Assembly: GCF_042657365.1 (NCBI RefSeq)
Contig: NZ_JBHSKT010000007.1
Location: 124,001-188,000 of the forward strand
Direction of reading: 5' to 3'
Length of the DNA stretch: 64,000 nucleotides
Origin: Adhaeribacter_A terreus
GTDB lineage: Bacteria > Bacteroidota > Bacteroidia > Cytophagales > Hymenobacteraceae
Within the stretch, counting starts at the first letter, position 1. Every line of letters starts with the position of its first letter. Under the pieces are notes generated by a model that did no database searches, was not told where the DNA came from, and saw only the letters and a list, made by a program, of their open reading frames with translations. Of this stretch, positions 42,497-50,907 are shown in pieces. A program made the translations under genes and the position numbers.

Positions 42497-44362
42497 ATGC
42501 TTTTAGCTGCCGCTGCCCTCAATCAAACCCCGCTCGACTGGCAAAATAACCTCGCCAACATTAAAAACGCTATCGAAAAAGCCCGAAAAAGTAAGGCCGA
42601 TCTGTTGCTGTTGCCCGAGCTTTGCATTACCGGCTACGGCTGCGAAGACCTTTTCCTGACGGAATGGCTGCCCGAGGAAGCGTTTGAGAAACTGCTGGAA
42701 ATTAAAGATTGGTGCGAAAACATTACCGTAGCCGTTGGTTTACCGATCCGCTTCCGCGACCACGTAATTTATAATACGGTCTGCGTTATTCAGAATAAAG
42801 AAATTACCGGATTTACGGCGAAGCAATTTCTAGCCAATGATGGTGTGCATTACGAGCCGCGCTGGTTTACAAGCTGGCCGGCCGGGCAGGAAACTACGTT
42901 TGAGAAATTCGGGAAAACCTATAAAATTGGCGACCTGGTTTATGACTTGAAAGGCGTCAAGTTTGCGTTCGAGATCTGTGAAGATGCCTGGCGCGGCGAT
43001 GATCGTCCGGCGGGAAAGCATCAGCAGCGCGGCGTACAGTTAATTCTGAACCCGAGCGCCAGCCATTTTGCCATGAGCAAAACCGATGTGCGTTATCATT
43101 TGGTTGTGGATGCTTCGAAGAAATATAATTGCGCTTATGTCTATGCCAATTTACTCGGAAACGAAGCCGGCAGAATGATCTACGACGGGGAAATTCTCAT
43201 CGCACAGAACGGCAACCTGATCATGCGGAACCAACTCCTGAGTTTCAAAAGTGTGGATCTGGAATGCGGGAAAGTAGATTTTGAAAATCCGTTGCCGCTA
43301 GTTGCAGAAGTTGCGCCGCTGGAAACGGTAGATGAAAACAAGGAATTTATTGCGGCTATAACGCTGGCACTTTTCGATTATTTAAGAAAAAGCCGGAGCC
43401 GTGGTTTTGTGCTTTCGTTGAGCGGCGGCGCCGATTCTTCGGCTTGTGCGGTGGCTGTGGCGGAAATGGTAAAACGCGCTTTGAACGAATTGGGTCTGGA
43501 AGAATTTGCACGTAAACTGAACGTGTTTTCAGCCGAAGATCTGCAAAAGCTGGAATTCCTGAACGACTTCGAAAAACAGCAATTCCTGACCGGAAAATTA
43601 TTGACAACCGCTTACCAGGGAACTGTAAATTCTTCCGACGATACTTTCCGGAGTGCCGAAGAACTGGCAAAATCTATTGGCGCCGTTTTCTTTAACTGGG
43701 GAATTGACGAGGAAGTGAAAGGCTACATTGGGAAAATTGAACACGCCATTGGCCGCGGACTTACCTGGCAAACCGACGATGTAACGCTGCAAAATATTCA
43801 GGCACGGGTACGGGCTCCGGCTATCTGGATGCTGGCCAACATCAACAATGCGCTTTTAATGGCTACTTCCAATAGGAGTGAAGCTGCCGTTGGTTACGCT
43901 ACCATGGATGGTGATACATCTGGAAGTATTTCGCCGTTGGCAGGCGTAGATAAAGCATTTCTGCGCCAATGGCTTATCTGGGCACAGCAAAATCTGGGTT
44001 ACGAAGGTTTGCAATATGTAAATAACCTGCAGCCAAGCGCCGAACTCCGGCCGGCCGAGCAAACGCAAACCGACGAGAAAGATCTGATGCCCTACCCGGT
44101 TTTAAACCAGATCGAGCGTTTGGCATTTTACGAAAGACTAGCGCCGGAGCAGGTTTTTGAACGCATGAAAGCAGACGTAGAACCGGAAGCGCTGAAAATG
44201 TACATCAAGCGATTTTATGCTTTATGGAGCCGCAATCAATGGAAGCGGGAACGCTATGCACCATCTTTTCACCTCGACGATTATAATTTAGACCCAAGAA
44301 GCTGGCTGCGTTTCCCGATCTTAAGCGGTGGTTTTCTGGAAGAACTGAAGAAGCTGAATTGA
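42497..44362 (+). CDS. nadE: glutamine-dependent NAD+ synthetase
   Basis: 621 residues, two-domain form. N-terminal nitrilase-type glutaminase (Glu in LLLPELCITGYGCED, Lys in the FTAKQFLANDG region, Cys in FAFEICEDAWRGDD) feeds ammonia to the C-terminal ATP-pyrophosphatase synthetase (SGGADSSACAVAVAEM; later TSNRSEAAVGYATMDGDTSG). Makes NAD from deamido-NAD. Bacteroidota-length insert (EEFARKLNVFSAEDLQ...) in the synthetase domain. A D30 copy at codons 23-33 encodes KNAIEKARKS within a conserved, gap-free helix. Confidence 0.96.
   Translation: MLLAAAALNQTPLDWQNNLANIKNAIEKARKSKADLLLLPELCITGYGCEDLFLTEWLPEEAFEKLLEIKDWCENITVAVGLPIRFRDHVIYNTVCVIQNKEITGFTAKQFLANDGVHYEPRWFTSWPAGQETTFEKFGKTYKIGDLVYDLKGVKFAFEICEDAWRGDDRPAGKHQQRGVQLILNPSASHFAMSKTDVRYHLVVDASKKYNCAYVYANLLGNEAGRMIYDGEILIAQNGNLIMRNQLLSFKSVDLECGKVDFENPLPLVAEVAPLETVDENKEFIAAITLALFDYLRKSRSRGFVLSLSGGADSSACAVAVAEMVKRALNELGLEEFARKLNVFSAEDLQKLEFLNDFEKQQFLTGKLLTTAYQGTVNSSDDTFRSAEELAKSIGAVFFNWGIDEEVKGYIGKIEHAIGRGLTWQTDDVTLQNIQARVRAPAIWMLANINNALLMATSNRSEAAVGYATMDGDTSGSISPLAGVDKAFLRQWLIWAQQNLGYEGLQYVNNLQPSAELRPAEQTQTDEKDLMPYPVLNQIERLAFYERLAPEQVFERMKADVEPEALKMYIKRFYALWSRNQWKRERYAPSFHLDDYNLDPRSWLRFPILSGGFLEELKKLN
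42564..42593 (+). repeat. D30 element inside nadE, + orientation
   Basis: AAAA, core CGCTATCG (42568-42575), 15 nt (AAAAAGCCCGAAAAA), GTA. Same reading frame as the ispE copy. Confidence 0.85.
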
Positions 44363-44439
44363 GTTTTTGCGGTAAAAATGGAAGCGTTTTTAGATTAGGA
44401 CCTGGTCTGAAAACGCTATCCTTTTCACCGCAAAAACTC
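44361..44439. repeat. inverted D30 pair after nadE (44361-44390 -, 44410-44439 +)
   Basis: Left copy GAG, 15 nt, core TGGAAGCG; right copy AAAA, CGCTATCC, 15 nt, CTC. The outer arms GAGTTTTTGCGGT and ACCGCAAAAACTC match almost perfectly, so the pair can fold and may end nadE transcription. Confidence 0.75.
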
Positions 44440-44468
44440 ATTAGTAACCAAACCAAAACCTTTCAAAC

Positions 44469-44499
44469 TTTCCCTCCCGAATAATAAATCGTAATTTAG
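44469..44499 (+). promoter_or_regulatory. candidate lgt promoter
   Basis: TTTC (44469-44472), 19 nt, TAATTTAG (44492-44499), near the -33/-7 consensus, 20 nt before the ATG. Confidence 0.45.
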
Positions 44500-44519
44500 C
44501 CCCGCATTTAAAATAGCAC

Positions 44520-45395
44520 ATGGGAATTTTAGCTTATATAACCTGGGACGTGAGCCCGGAAATTTTTACGCTCGGGCCGCTTACGGTACGTTGGTACGGT
44601 CTGCTTTTTGCGCTGGGTTTTGTGATTGGGCAGCGCATTCTGAGTAAAATCTATCAGGCGGAAGGCCGCACAGAAAAAGATGTGGATATTATTACCATCT
44701 ACATGATCGTGGGAACAGTTTTAGGCGCGCGTTTGGGCCATTGCTTGTTTTACGAGCCCGAATATTACCTCAGCAACCCGATAGAAATTCTGAAGATCTG
44801 GGAAGGCGGTTTGGCAAGTCACGGCGCTACGGTTGGTATTCTGCTGTCGCTTTATTTGTTTGCCCGCAAATTTAAACTGAACTACCTCTGGGTGCTGGAT
44901 CGCATTGTAATTGTGGTGGCTTTGGGAGGGGCTTTAATCCGGTTGGGTAACCTGATGAATTCCGAAATTATTGGAAAAGTAAGCTACGTGCCGTGGGCGT
45001 TTAAATTTGTGCAAAACAACGAAATTATAAACGGCGTGGCCGCTAACCTGCAACCGCGCCACCCAGCCCAGCTTTACGAATCCATTTCTACGTTCCTGTT
45101 GTTTTTATTTACTTACTGGCTCTGGAGCAAACGCAAAGCCCTTACTCCAAACGGCACAATTTTCGGGCTTTTCGTGGTAATTCTGTTCACGCTCCGCTTC
45201 CTTTACGAATTCCTGAAAGAGAACCAGGTAGATACAGAAGATTATTTGCTGCAAACCATTGGTATGAATATCGGGCAGTTGTTGAGCATTCCGCTGGTAA
45301 TTATCGGCATCATCATCTGGATCTGGGCTACCAAAAATCCGCGTTACGGTTATAATGCCAAAACGGAAGCAGAACTGAATAATGCGGTGAAGTGA
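44520..45395 (+). CDS. lgt: prolipoprotein diacylglyceryl transferase
   Basis: 291 residues, seven membrane helices. Transfers diacylglycerol from phosphatidylglycerol to the lipobox Cys of prolipoproteins, first step of lipoprotein maturation. Family pieces: VRWYGLLFALGFVIG, GTVLGARLGHCLFYEP, GGLASHGATVGI, LIRLGNLMNSEIIG, RHPAQLYESI, and RFLYEFLKENQ. Its substrates in this window include the MbnH, MbnP and Omp28 lipoproteins. Confidence 0.97.
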   Translation: MGILAYITWDVSPEIFTLGPLTVRWYGLLFALGFVIGQRILSKIYQAEGRTEKDVDIITIYMIVGTVLGARLGHCLFYEPEYYLSNPIEILKIWEGGLASHGATVGILLSLYLFARKFKLNYLWVLDRIVIVVALGGALIRLGNLMNSEIIGKVSYVPWAFKFVQNNEIINGVAANLQPRHPAQLYESISTFLLFLFTYWLWSKRKALTPNGTIFGLFVVILFTLRFLYEFLKENQVDTEDYLLQTIGMNIGQLLSIPLVIIGIIIWIWATKNPRYGYNAKTEAELNNAVK

Positions 45396-45425
45396 TCTTC
45401 CAGAAAAATATTTTTTACAAAAAGA

Positions 45426-45457
45426 AAACCCCGGCTGGTTAGAAGGCCGGGGTTTTT
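45426..45457 (+). terminator. terminator of lgt
   Basis: Stem AACCCCGGC / GCCGGGGTT, then T5. Confidence 0.9.
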
Positions 45458-45493
45458 GCGTTCAAAGTGGTAGCGTTTTCTGCCTGAAAAGTC
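45450..45493. repeat. two-armed D30 element, readable in both orientations
   Basis: Core TGGTAGCG (45468-45475). Leftward arm: 15 nt to GGG (45450). Rightward arm: TTTTCTGCCTGAAAA (15 nt) then GTC (45491-45493). Confidence 0.65.
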
Positions 45494-45496
45494 TGG

Positions 45497-46047
45497 TCAA
45501 TTTCCGTAGCGCTTAAATGTTGCCGAGGCTTCGCCTTTTTCCGGAATGGTAACTTTAAACAAATAATTATAATCCGATTCGGTTAATTCCGGAACGGGTC
45601 GCTTTGCTTTAAATGCTTCTATCAGTTCCAGCACGGAGTTCGAATGCCCGATTATCAGTACGGCCTCGTTGCGGTTTTCTTTCAGAATTTTTTGGTTATG
45701 CCTCCGTAATCATGGGCTTCGTATTGTTGAACAGCTAGGTTCCGGGCTTTGGCCAAAGGTTCGGCGGTTTGTTTGGTGCGTTTGTAATTGGTGCTGTAAA
45801 TGGCCGAAATGTCTTTGTTGAGCAGAATCTCTTTCAGGGCTTCCGCACGGGCTTTTCCGGCAGCATTCAGGTCCGGATCGTCCGGATGGTTGGTGCTTTT
45901 TTCGGCGTGGCGGACAAGGTAAACTATGGTTGCCTTTTCGTTTTGAATTTTCTGGTTTTCAGGATTGGCATTCGTTTCCTTACTTACGCAGCTTATCAGC
46001 CAGGTTAGGTTAAGCAGCAACAGGAAAATTTTCAGCAGATGTCTCAT
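45497..46047 (-). pseudogene. histidine phosphatase lipoprotein, frameshifted
   Basis: The start frame (46047 down to 45682, 121 residues) gives a lipoprotein signal (LTWLISC) and the catalytic RHAEK of the phosphoglycerate-mutase-like family, then stops after GGITKKF. A -1 shift at the A6 run (45687-45692) restores QKILKENRNEAVLIIGHSNSVLELIEAFKAKRP, which contains the second catalytic His (GHS), and continues to a stop at 45497. The intact protein would be about 183 residues, normal for small family members. It is either a real inactivating frameshift, transcriptional slippage at A6, or a sequencing error. Confidence 0.8.
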
Positions 46048-46091
46048 GCTTTAAAATACAAAAACCGGCGCAACTTGTTTAAAGTCACAGC

Positions 46092-46121
46092 CGGTTTTTA
46101 TTCAAAAAATGATACTGTTTT
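46092..46121 (-). repeat. degenerate D30 element, - orientation
   Basis: CGG, 15 nt (TTTTTATTCAAAAAA), core TGATACTG (46110-46117). Confidence 0.5.
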
Positions 46122-46178
46122 TATCAGTAGGGAAATTGATTTTGCAATTATTGCCAATTACAAAAATAGCGGAGTAGC

Positions 46179-47051
46179 TTAAAAATTATACTGGAAGATC
46201 TGGCCGCCTTCGTTAGTAAATATCAGCGTATTGCTGTCTTTAAAAACCAGGCCTTCGGTTTGCCCTACGTTGCCTAAACTTATGGTTTGCGGGTTGCCAT
46301 TAAAATAATTGGAACCGGAAACCTGGAAAATATGCAGTTTGCCTACGCTCATAAGTACCAGCTGTTTACCATCCGGACTTAAGCCGGCCCCGGTAATTTT
46401 TTCGTTCATAGGTTTGGTAGCAACTAACTGAGCCGTGTGGTCTCCGGGAGAATCGGGGAGTTTATAAAGCCGGGCTTCGTTGCTGTTGTTGCGGTCTTTG
46501 GTAACCAGATACAGGTTGCCGTTATTCCAGAAAATGGCTTCACTGTCGAAACTGGTAACTGGTTTTTTAGCCTTTTTGCCTTTTTTACTTTTACCGGCTT
46601 CCGGTTTATCATCGTAACTGAAACTGATCACTTCGGCGCGGCCGGGGTTCGCGGCGCTTACTTTGTAAACTTTCAGGTCGGTGCGTTTACCGTTGTTATT
46701 TCCGGTGTCGGCAATATACACGTGGCCATTATTGTCGCCGGTCAGGTCTTCCCAGTCTTCGTTGGTGGCGCCGGAAATGGTATAACTTTTAATCAGTTTG
46801 CCGCTTTCGTTTACCTTAAAAAGTACTGCCGGAGCACCGCCGGCGCCGTGGTCGTTATGCGTAAAATACATGCCAGGTTCCGCTGCTTTTGCCAAGCCCG
46901 AACTTTCGTTTACCTGCGAAGGCAATTGGCCCAGCGGCGTAACCTGCTTGGCCAGTTCCCAGCTGCCGCGGGTATAAACATTGTAGCCATAAATAAACGG
47001 TAGGGAAATTACCATTAAAACTACCAGTGCTTTTAAAAACTTCATATTCAT
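46179..47051 (-). CDS. exported beta-propeller-like protein
   Basis: 290 residues; ATG at 47051 or two codons on. N-terminal signal or anchor LVVLMVISLPFIYGYN, then repeated blades: NESSGLAKAAEPGMYFTHNDHG, ISGATNEDWEDLTGDNNGHVYIADTGNNNGKRTDLKVY, FDSEAIFWNNGNLYLVTKDRN, GAGLSPDGKQLVLMSVGKLHIF, GQTEGLVFKDSNTLIFTNEGG. The DWEDL and GDNxGxVYIADTGNN motifs occur in a family of periplasmic/surface propellers of unknown role. A KKGKKAKK linker is unusual. A D30 copy encodes part of the signal segment. Confidence 0.75.
   Translation of the reverse strand: MNMKFLKALVVLMVISLPFIYGYNVYTRGSWELAKQVTPLGQLPSQVNESSGLAKAAEPGMYFTHNDHGAGGAPAVLFKVNESGKLIKSYTISGATNEDWEDLTGDNNGHVYIADTGNNNGKRTDLKVYKVSAANPGRAEVISFSYDDKPEAGKSKKGKKAKKPVTSFDSEAIFWNNGNLYLVTKDRNNSNEARLYKLPDSPGDHTAQLVATKPMNEKITGAGLSPDGKQLVLMSVGKLHIFQVSGSNYFNGNPQTISLGNVGQTEGLVFKDSNTLIFTNEGGQIFQYNF
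46994..47023 (+). repeat. D30 element inside a signal-peptide coding region, + orientation
   Basis: Core CGGTAGGG (46998-47005), 15 nt (AAATTACCATTAAAA), CTA. Antisense to the gene, encoding VLMVISLPF. Confidence 0.75.
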
Positions 47052-47133
47052 AATTCTGATTTTAACTTTATCGGAATTATTTTATACGTGTTTTTTTGCA
47101 CCGAAGATTAACGGAATCGTGTGGTTTGCAGGT

Positions 47134-47355
47134 TTACGGAACCGGATCGTAACCGCTTTCGCCCCAAGGGTGGCATTTGGAAAGCCGCTTTAACGCCAGT
47201 TTCCCGCCTTTAAAAGGGCCGTGTTTGGTAACCGCTTCGGCTGCATAACCAGAGCAGGTAGGCGTAAACCGGCAGCTTGGCGGCTTTAGCGGCGAGATCA
47301 TACGCTGGTAGATCCAGATAACAGCAAGCAGAAATTTCTTAAATAAATAGTTCAT
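47134..47355 (-). CDS. yidD: membrane protein insertion efficiency factor YidD
   Basis: 73 residues from ATG at 47355 (MNYLFKKFLLAVIWIYQRMISPLKPPSCRFTPTCSGYAAEAV). Small amphipathic protein said to assist YidC. The PxCRFxPTCSxYA and GPxKGxxLxxxRxxKCHPW motifs are complete. A longer start at 47379 would add eight atypical residues. Confidence 0.95.
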   Translation of the reverse strand: MNYLFKKFLLAVIWIYQRMISPLKPPSCRFTPTCSGYAAEAVTKHGPFKGGKLALKRLSKCHPWGESGYDPVP

Positions 47356-47419
47356 AATCGAACAGTAAAAAGCCCGCAATCGGACAGCAAAAAGGCCTGT
47401 AAAAATGAGAAATTTGGCC

Positions 47420-47427
47420 TACATTTG
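47420..47427 (+). promoter_or_regulatory. candidate -7 box of the S46 peptidase gene
   Basis: TACATTTG fits TAnnTTTG; the -33 box is weak. Predicts a leader of about 100 nt before the ATG at 47533. Confidence 0.5.
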
Positions 47428-47532
47428 CAGCTAATACCTAAAAAGGATTTTGAAAGGGCTTTAGTTCGTTTTTATTTCGGGCTTCGGCATTTTCAAATTC
47501 TACTTCATCAATTTTCACATTTTTTAAAAATT

Positions 47533-49812
47533 ATGACCAAAAAATTCTTTTCCCTTTTGCTGGTTGCGGCTTTGGGCCTCACCAACCTAGCAAAAGCCGA
47601 CGAAGGTATGTGGTTGCCATTGCTGGTTAAGCGCCTTAACCACGTGGATATGCAGAAGCAAGGCCTGCAGCTTACCGCCGAAGAAATTTACGACATCAAC
47701 AATGCCAGCTTAAAAGATGCCATTGTGCAGTTTGGTGGTTTCTGTACGGCTGAATTCATTTCTAAAGAAGGTTTGTTATTAACCAACCACCACTGCGGTT
47801 ACGATGCTATTGCGGCTCGTTCTACCCCGCAGGCCGATTATTTAACCAACGGTTTCTGGGCGGCCAGCCGCGACAAAGAGCTTGCTAACCCGGGCCTTTT
47901 CGTAGATATTCTGGTGCGCATGGAAGACGTAACGCCAAAGGTACTGGAAGGCATTACTGCCCAGACTTCGGAAGCAGATCGTGCTAAAATGGTTTCTGAG
48001 CGCATGAAAGCCCTGGCAACTGAAGCAAAAGGTTCTGAGAATTACGTGACTTACGTTCGCGATTTCTTCGCCGGCAACGAGTTCTATTTATTCGTTTACG
48101 AGCGTTATTCCGATGTGCGTTTAGTAGGTACGCCGCCGTCCGCAATCGGTAAATTTGGTGGCGACACTGATAACTGGATGTGGCCACGCCAAACCGGCGA
48201 CTTCTCCATGTTCCGCGTTTACGCTGATGCCAACAACAAGCCAGCTGCTTATGCCGCAACCAACAAACCGTACCAGCCTAAAAAACACTTACCGGTTAAC
48301 ATTGGTGGTGTAGAGAAAAACGATTTCTCGATGGTATTTGGTTTCCCGGGCCGTACACAGCGTTTCATGACTTCCGAAGGCCTGAAAATTGCGGTTGAAA
48401 CTTCTAACCCGGCCCGTATCAAACTGCGCGGCAAACGACTGGAAATCCTGAAAGCAGATATGGACAAGAGCGATGCTGTTCGTCTGAAATATGCTTCTGA
48501 ATACGCTTCTATCAGCAATTACTGGAAATATTTCCAGGGCCAGAATGCCGGCGTAAAACGCATGAAAACAGTAGAAGGCAAAGTAGAGAACGAAGCGAAA
48601 TACAATACCTGGGCTTCGGCCGATGCAAACCGGAAAGCTTCTTACGGCAACGTTTTAGCTGATATTAACAAAGCTTATGGTGAGCAGAAAGAATATACGC
48701 TGAGCCAGGTTTACCTGAGCGAAGCTGCTTTAGCGCCGGCTGCTGCTAAATTTGCGCTGAACCTGGTACCATTACAAAAAGCACTGAAAGAAGGCAAAGC
48801 TGAAGATATTAAGAAAACTGCCGATGCGATTAAAGCAGCCAGCAAAGAATACTTCGAAGGCTTTAACGTGCCAACCGACGAGAAACTGTTCGCGGCTATG
48901 TACCAGATGTACTACAACGACGTTCCGAAGAACCAGCACCCGGATATTTTCAAAACCGTGGAAAGCAAATACAAAGGCAACTGGAATAAATTTGCTGCTG
49001 AAGCTTACAAAAAGACATTCTTAACTTCCGAAGCAAAACTGAACGCTTTCTTAGCTAAACCAACGCTGAAAGCTTTAGAGAACGACCTGATCTTCAAAAC
49101 AGCTTCTTCGGTTTACACCAATTACACCACCAACATTGCGCCTAAATTAATGGCTTCTAAAGCCAGCATGGACAAAGCAACCCGTTTATACGTTGCCGGT
49201 CTGCGTGAAATGCAAGCTGATAAAGTTTTCTATCCGGATGCGAATTCAACCCTGCGTTTAAGCTACGGTACCGTGAAAGACTATGAGCCACGCGACGGCG
49301 TTCATTACGCCCACTACACCACCGCGCAAGGTATTCTGGAAAAAGAAGATCCGAAAGACGAAGAATTCATCGTACCGCAGAAACTGATCGACCTGATCAA
49401 AGCCAAAGATTTCGGCCGTTATGCTGATAAAAATGGCGAGCTGCCGGTTAACTTCATTACCGATAACGATATTACGGGTGGTAACTCCGGTTCTCCGGTA
49501 ATCAACGGCCGTGGGGAACTGATCGGTCTGGCATTTGACGGTAACTGGGAAGCAATGAGCGGTGACTTGGTTTATGATAAAGATTACAAGCGTTGCATTA
49601 ACGTAGATGCGCGTTACGTACTTTTCGTAATCGACAAATTTGCTGGTGCGGGCCACTTGGTAAACGAAATGACACTGGTTACCACTCCAAGCCCTTCCGG
49701 CGACCAGACGGTGAAACCAGTTGAAGCCATTACTGCCGATAAAATGGAAGTGAAGGTGAAAGAAGGCAAGGTGAAAACCAAAACCAAAAAAGAGAAAAAG
49801 AAGAAAAAATAG
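47533..49812 (+). CDS. S46-family dipeptidyl peptidase, DPP7-type
   Basis: 759 residues from ATG at 47533 (signal peptide MTKKFFSLLLVAALGLTNLAKA); the frame from 47425 adds a leader without export features. Periplasmic serine exopeptidase releasing dipeptides from N-termini, feeding amino-acid catabolism. Catalytic His in LLTNHHCGYDAI and Ser in TGGNSGSPVINGRG. The residue 18 after the Ser is Gly (LAFDGNWEAMSGD), as in DPP7 (hydrophobic P1) rather than the Arg of DPP11. The family usually ends soon after the protease domain; here a Lys-rich tail of about 30 residues follows (KVKTKTKKEKKKKK). Confidence 0.93.
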   Translation: MTKKFFSLLLVAALGLTNLAKADEGMWLPLLVKRLNHVDMQKQGLQLTAEEIYDINNASLKDAIVQFGGFCTAEFISKEGLLLTNHHCGYDAIAARSTPQADYLTNGFWAASRDKELANPGLFVDILVRMEDVTPKVLEGITAQTSEADRAKMVSERMKALATEAKGSENYVTYVRDFFAGNEFYLFVYERYSDVRLVGTPPSAIGKFGGDTDNWMWPRQTGDFSMFRVYADANNKPAAYAATNKPYQPKKHLPVNIGGVEKNDFSMVFGFPGRTQRFMTSEGLKIAVETSNPARIKLRGKRLEILKADMDKSDAVRLKYASEYASISNYWKYFQGQNAGVKRMKTVEGKVENEAKYNTWASADANRKASYGNVLADINKAYGEQKEYTLSQVYLSEAALAPAAAKFALNLVPLQKALKEGKAEDIKKTADAIKAASKEYFEGFNVPTDEKLFAAMYQMYYNDVPKNQHPDIFKTVESKYKGNWNKFAAEAYKKTFLTSEAKLNAFLAKPTLKALENDLIFKTASSVYTNYTTNIAPKLMASKASMDKATRLYVAGLREMQADKVFYPDANSTLRLSYGTVKDYEPRDGVHYAHYTTAQGILEKEDPKDEEFIVPQKLIDLIKAKDFGRYADKNGELPVNFITDNDITGGNSGSPVINGRGELIGLAFDGNWEAMSGDLVYDKDYKRCINVDARYVLFVIDKFAGAGHLVNEMTLVTTPSPSGDQTVKPVEAITADKMEVKVKEGKVKTKTKKEKKKKK

Positions 49813-49832
49813 TTCTTCCTTTTTATAAAAGT

Positions 49833-49868
49833 AAAAGCCCCGGAAAAATCTTTCCGGGGCTTTTTTTT
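49833..49868 (+). terminator. terminator of the S46 peptidase gene
   Basis: Stem AAAAGCCCCGGAAA / TTTCCGGGGCTTTT followed by a T-run. Confidence 0.92.
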
Positions 49869-49871
49869 GCA

Positions 49872-50010
49872 GTGTAGAAACGTAAGAACTTACGTCTCCA
49901 CGCATTCCCGATCAAATCAGTCCAGAAAAATTCCCTGAAAAATACTGGTCGAAATAACTGACGCGTTTTCTGACGCAATACCGGGAGACATAAGATCTTT
50001 CGTCTCTACA
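49872..50010. repeat. two GTAGARACG-type palindromic repeats
   Basis: Copy 1 (49872-49901): GTGTAGAAACGTAAG / AACTTACGTCTCCAC, a near palindrome. Copy 2 (49983-50010): GGGAGACATAAGA / TTTCGTCTCTACA. They are also inverted to each other with about 80 bp between. Similar GTAGAGACG palindromes are common dispersed repeats in several phyla. Confidence 0.6.
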
Positions 50011-50073
50011 AATGTCCTAAACCTAAATCTTAACATTTTACGTAAAACCGGTTTGTTAAATTCTTCCGGCTAA

Positions 50074-50103
50074 AAAACGCTATCCTTTTGCATGAAAAAA
50101 CTC
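50074..50103 (+). repeat. D30 element across a start codon, + orientation
   Basis: AAAA, core CGCTATCC (50078-50085), 15 nt ending in the start CATGAAAAAA, CTC. The ATG at 50092 and codons MKKL lie inside the element. Confidence 0.85.
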
Positions 50104-50904
50104 CTTCTGTTTATGCTTGCCATTCTGAGTTGGGATGTAGTTTTTGCGGGCAACGATCACATTCCGGTTGGAGCCCGGGCGGCGGCGCTCAGCAATGCAA
50201 CTGTCGGAATTTCGGATGTGTGGAGTTTGCATAATAACGTAGCGGGTATTGCCGGCCTGGAAAAGAAAGAACTAGGGGCTTTTGCTGAAAACCGGTTCGG
50301 GCTGAAAGCTTTTACTTCGGTGGGTTTATTAGGCGCCATGAAAATCCGGAAATCGGGCGGAATTGGCGCGGAACTTTACCGTTTCGGTGATAAACTTTAC
50401 AACGAACAGCGTTTGGGAATTGGTTATGCGCATAAAATAGGGCAGGTGCGTTTGGGTTTAAAAGCCGATCTGTTGCAGGTGCACGTAGAAGAATTCGGCA
50501 GTAAACGCGTCGTTGCTTTTTCTTTTGGCGGACAATCGGAAGTGGTGCCGGGTTTGGTAGTTGGCGCGCATATTTACAATTTCAATCAGGCAAAAATGGC
50601 CGAATTTGCCGATGAACGGGTGCCAACCGTAATGAAAGCGGGCATTTCTTACCGGCCCGGCAAAAAAGTAATGCTGAACGCCGAAACCGAAAAAGACCTG
50701 GAACTAGATGCTGATTTTAAAGCCGGACTGGAATACCAGGTGATCGAAAAATTAGCGTTGCGCACCGGTTTTTCTACTTTAAAACAGGCTGCTTCGTTTG
50801 GCGTTGGTTTTGCGGCGCAAAGGTTTCAGGTAGATTATGCTTTAATTTCGCAGAGCCGGCTTGGTTTCAGCAATCACGTTTCGGTGGGTTATAAATTCGA
50901 ATAG
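50092..50904 (+). CDS. PorV/PorQ-like outer-membrane barrel protein
   Basis: 270 residues with signal peptide MKKLLLFMLAILSWDVVFA. The N-terminal ARAAALSNATVGISDVWSLHNNVAGIAG is the FadL/PorV-like plug-region motif. The rest is alternating beta-strands ending in an aromatic VSVGYKFE, typical for barrels. It lies 3 nt before the HhH barrel gene, so the two are translationally coupled. PorV homologues shuttle T9SS cargo to the surface; this smaller relative could serve a specific partner. Confidence 0.75.
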   Translation: MKKLLLFMLAILSWDVVFAGNDHIPVGARAAALSNATVGISDVWSLHNNVAGIAGLEKKELGAFAENRFGLKAFTSVGLLGAMKIRKSGGIGAELYRFGDKLYNEQRLGIGYAHKIGQVRLGLKADLLQVHVEEFGSKRVVAFSFGGQSEVVPGLVVGAHIYNFNQAKMAEFADERVPTVMKAGISYRPGKKVMLNAETEKDLELDADFKAGLEYQVIEKLALRTGFSTLKQAASFGVGFAAQRFQVDYALISQSRLGFSNHVSVGYKFE

Positions 50905-50907
50905 CCT

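Noticed and set aside
46437..47003. 188-residue + strand frame
   Set aside because: Antisense to the beta-propeller-like gene; no recognisable features of its own.
49258..49905. 215-residue - strand frame
   Set aside because: Antisense shadow of the S46 peptidase C-terminus and its terminator.
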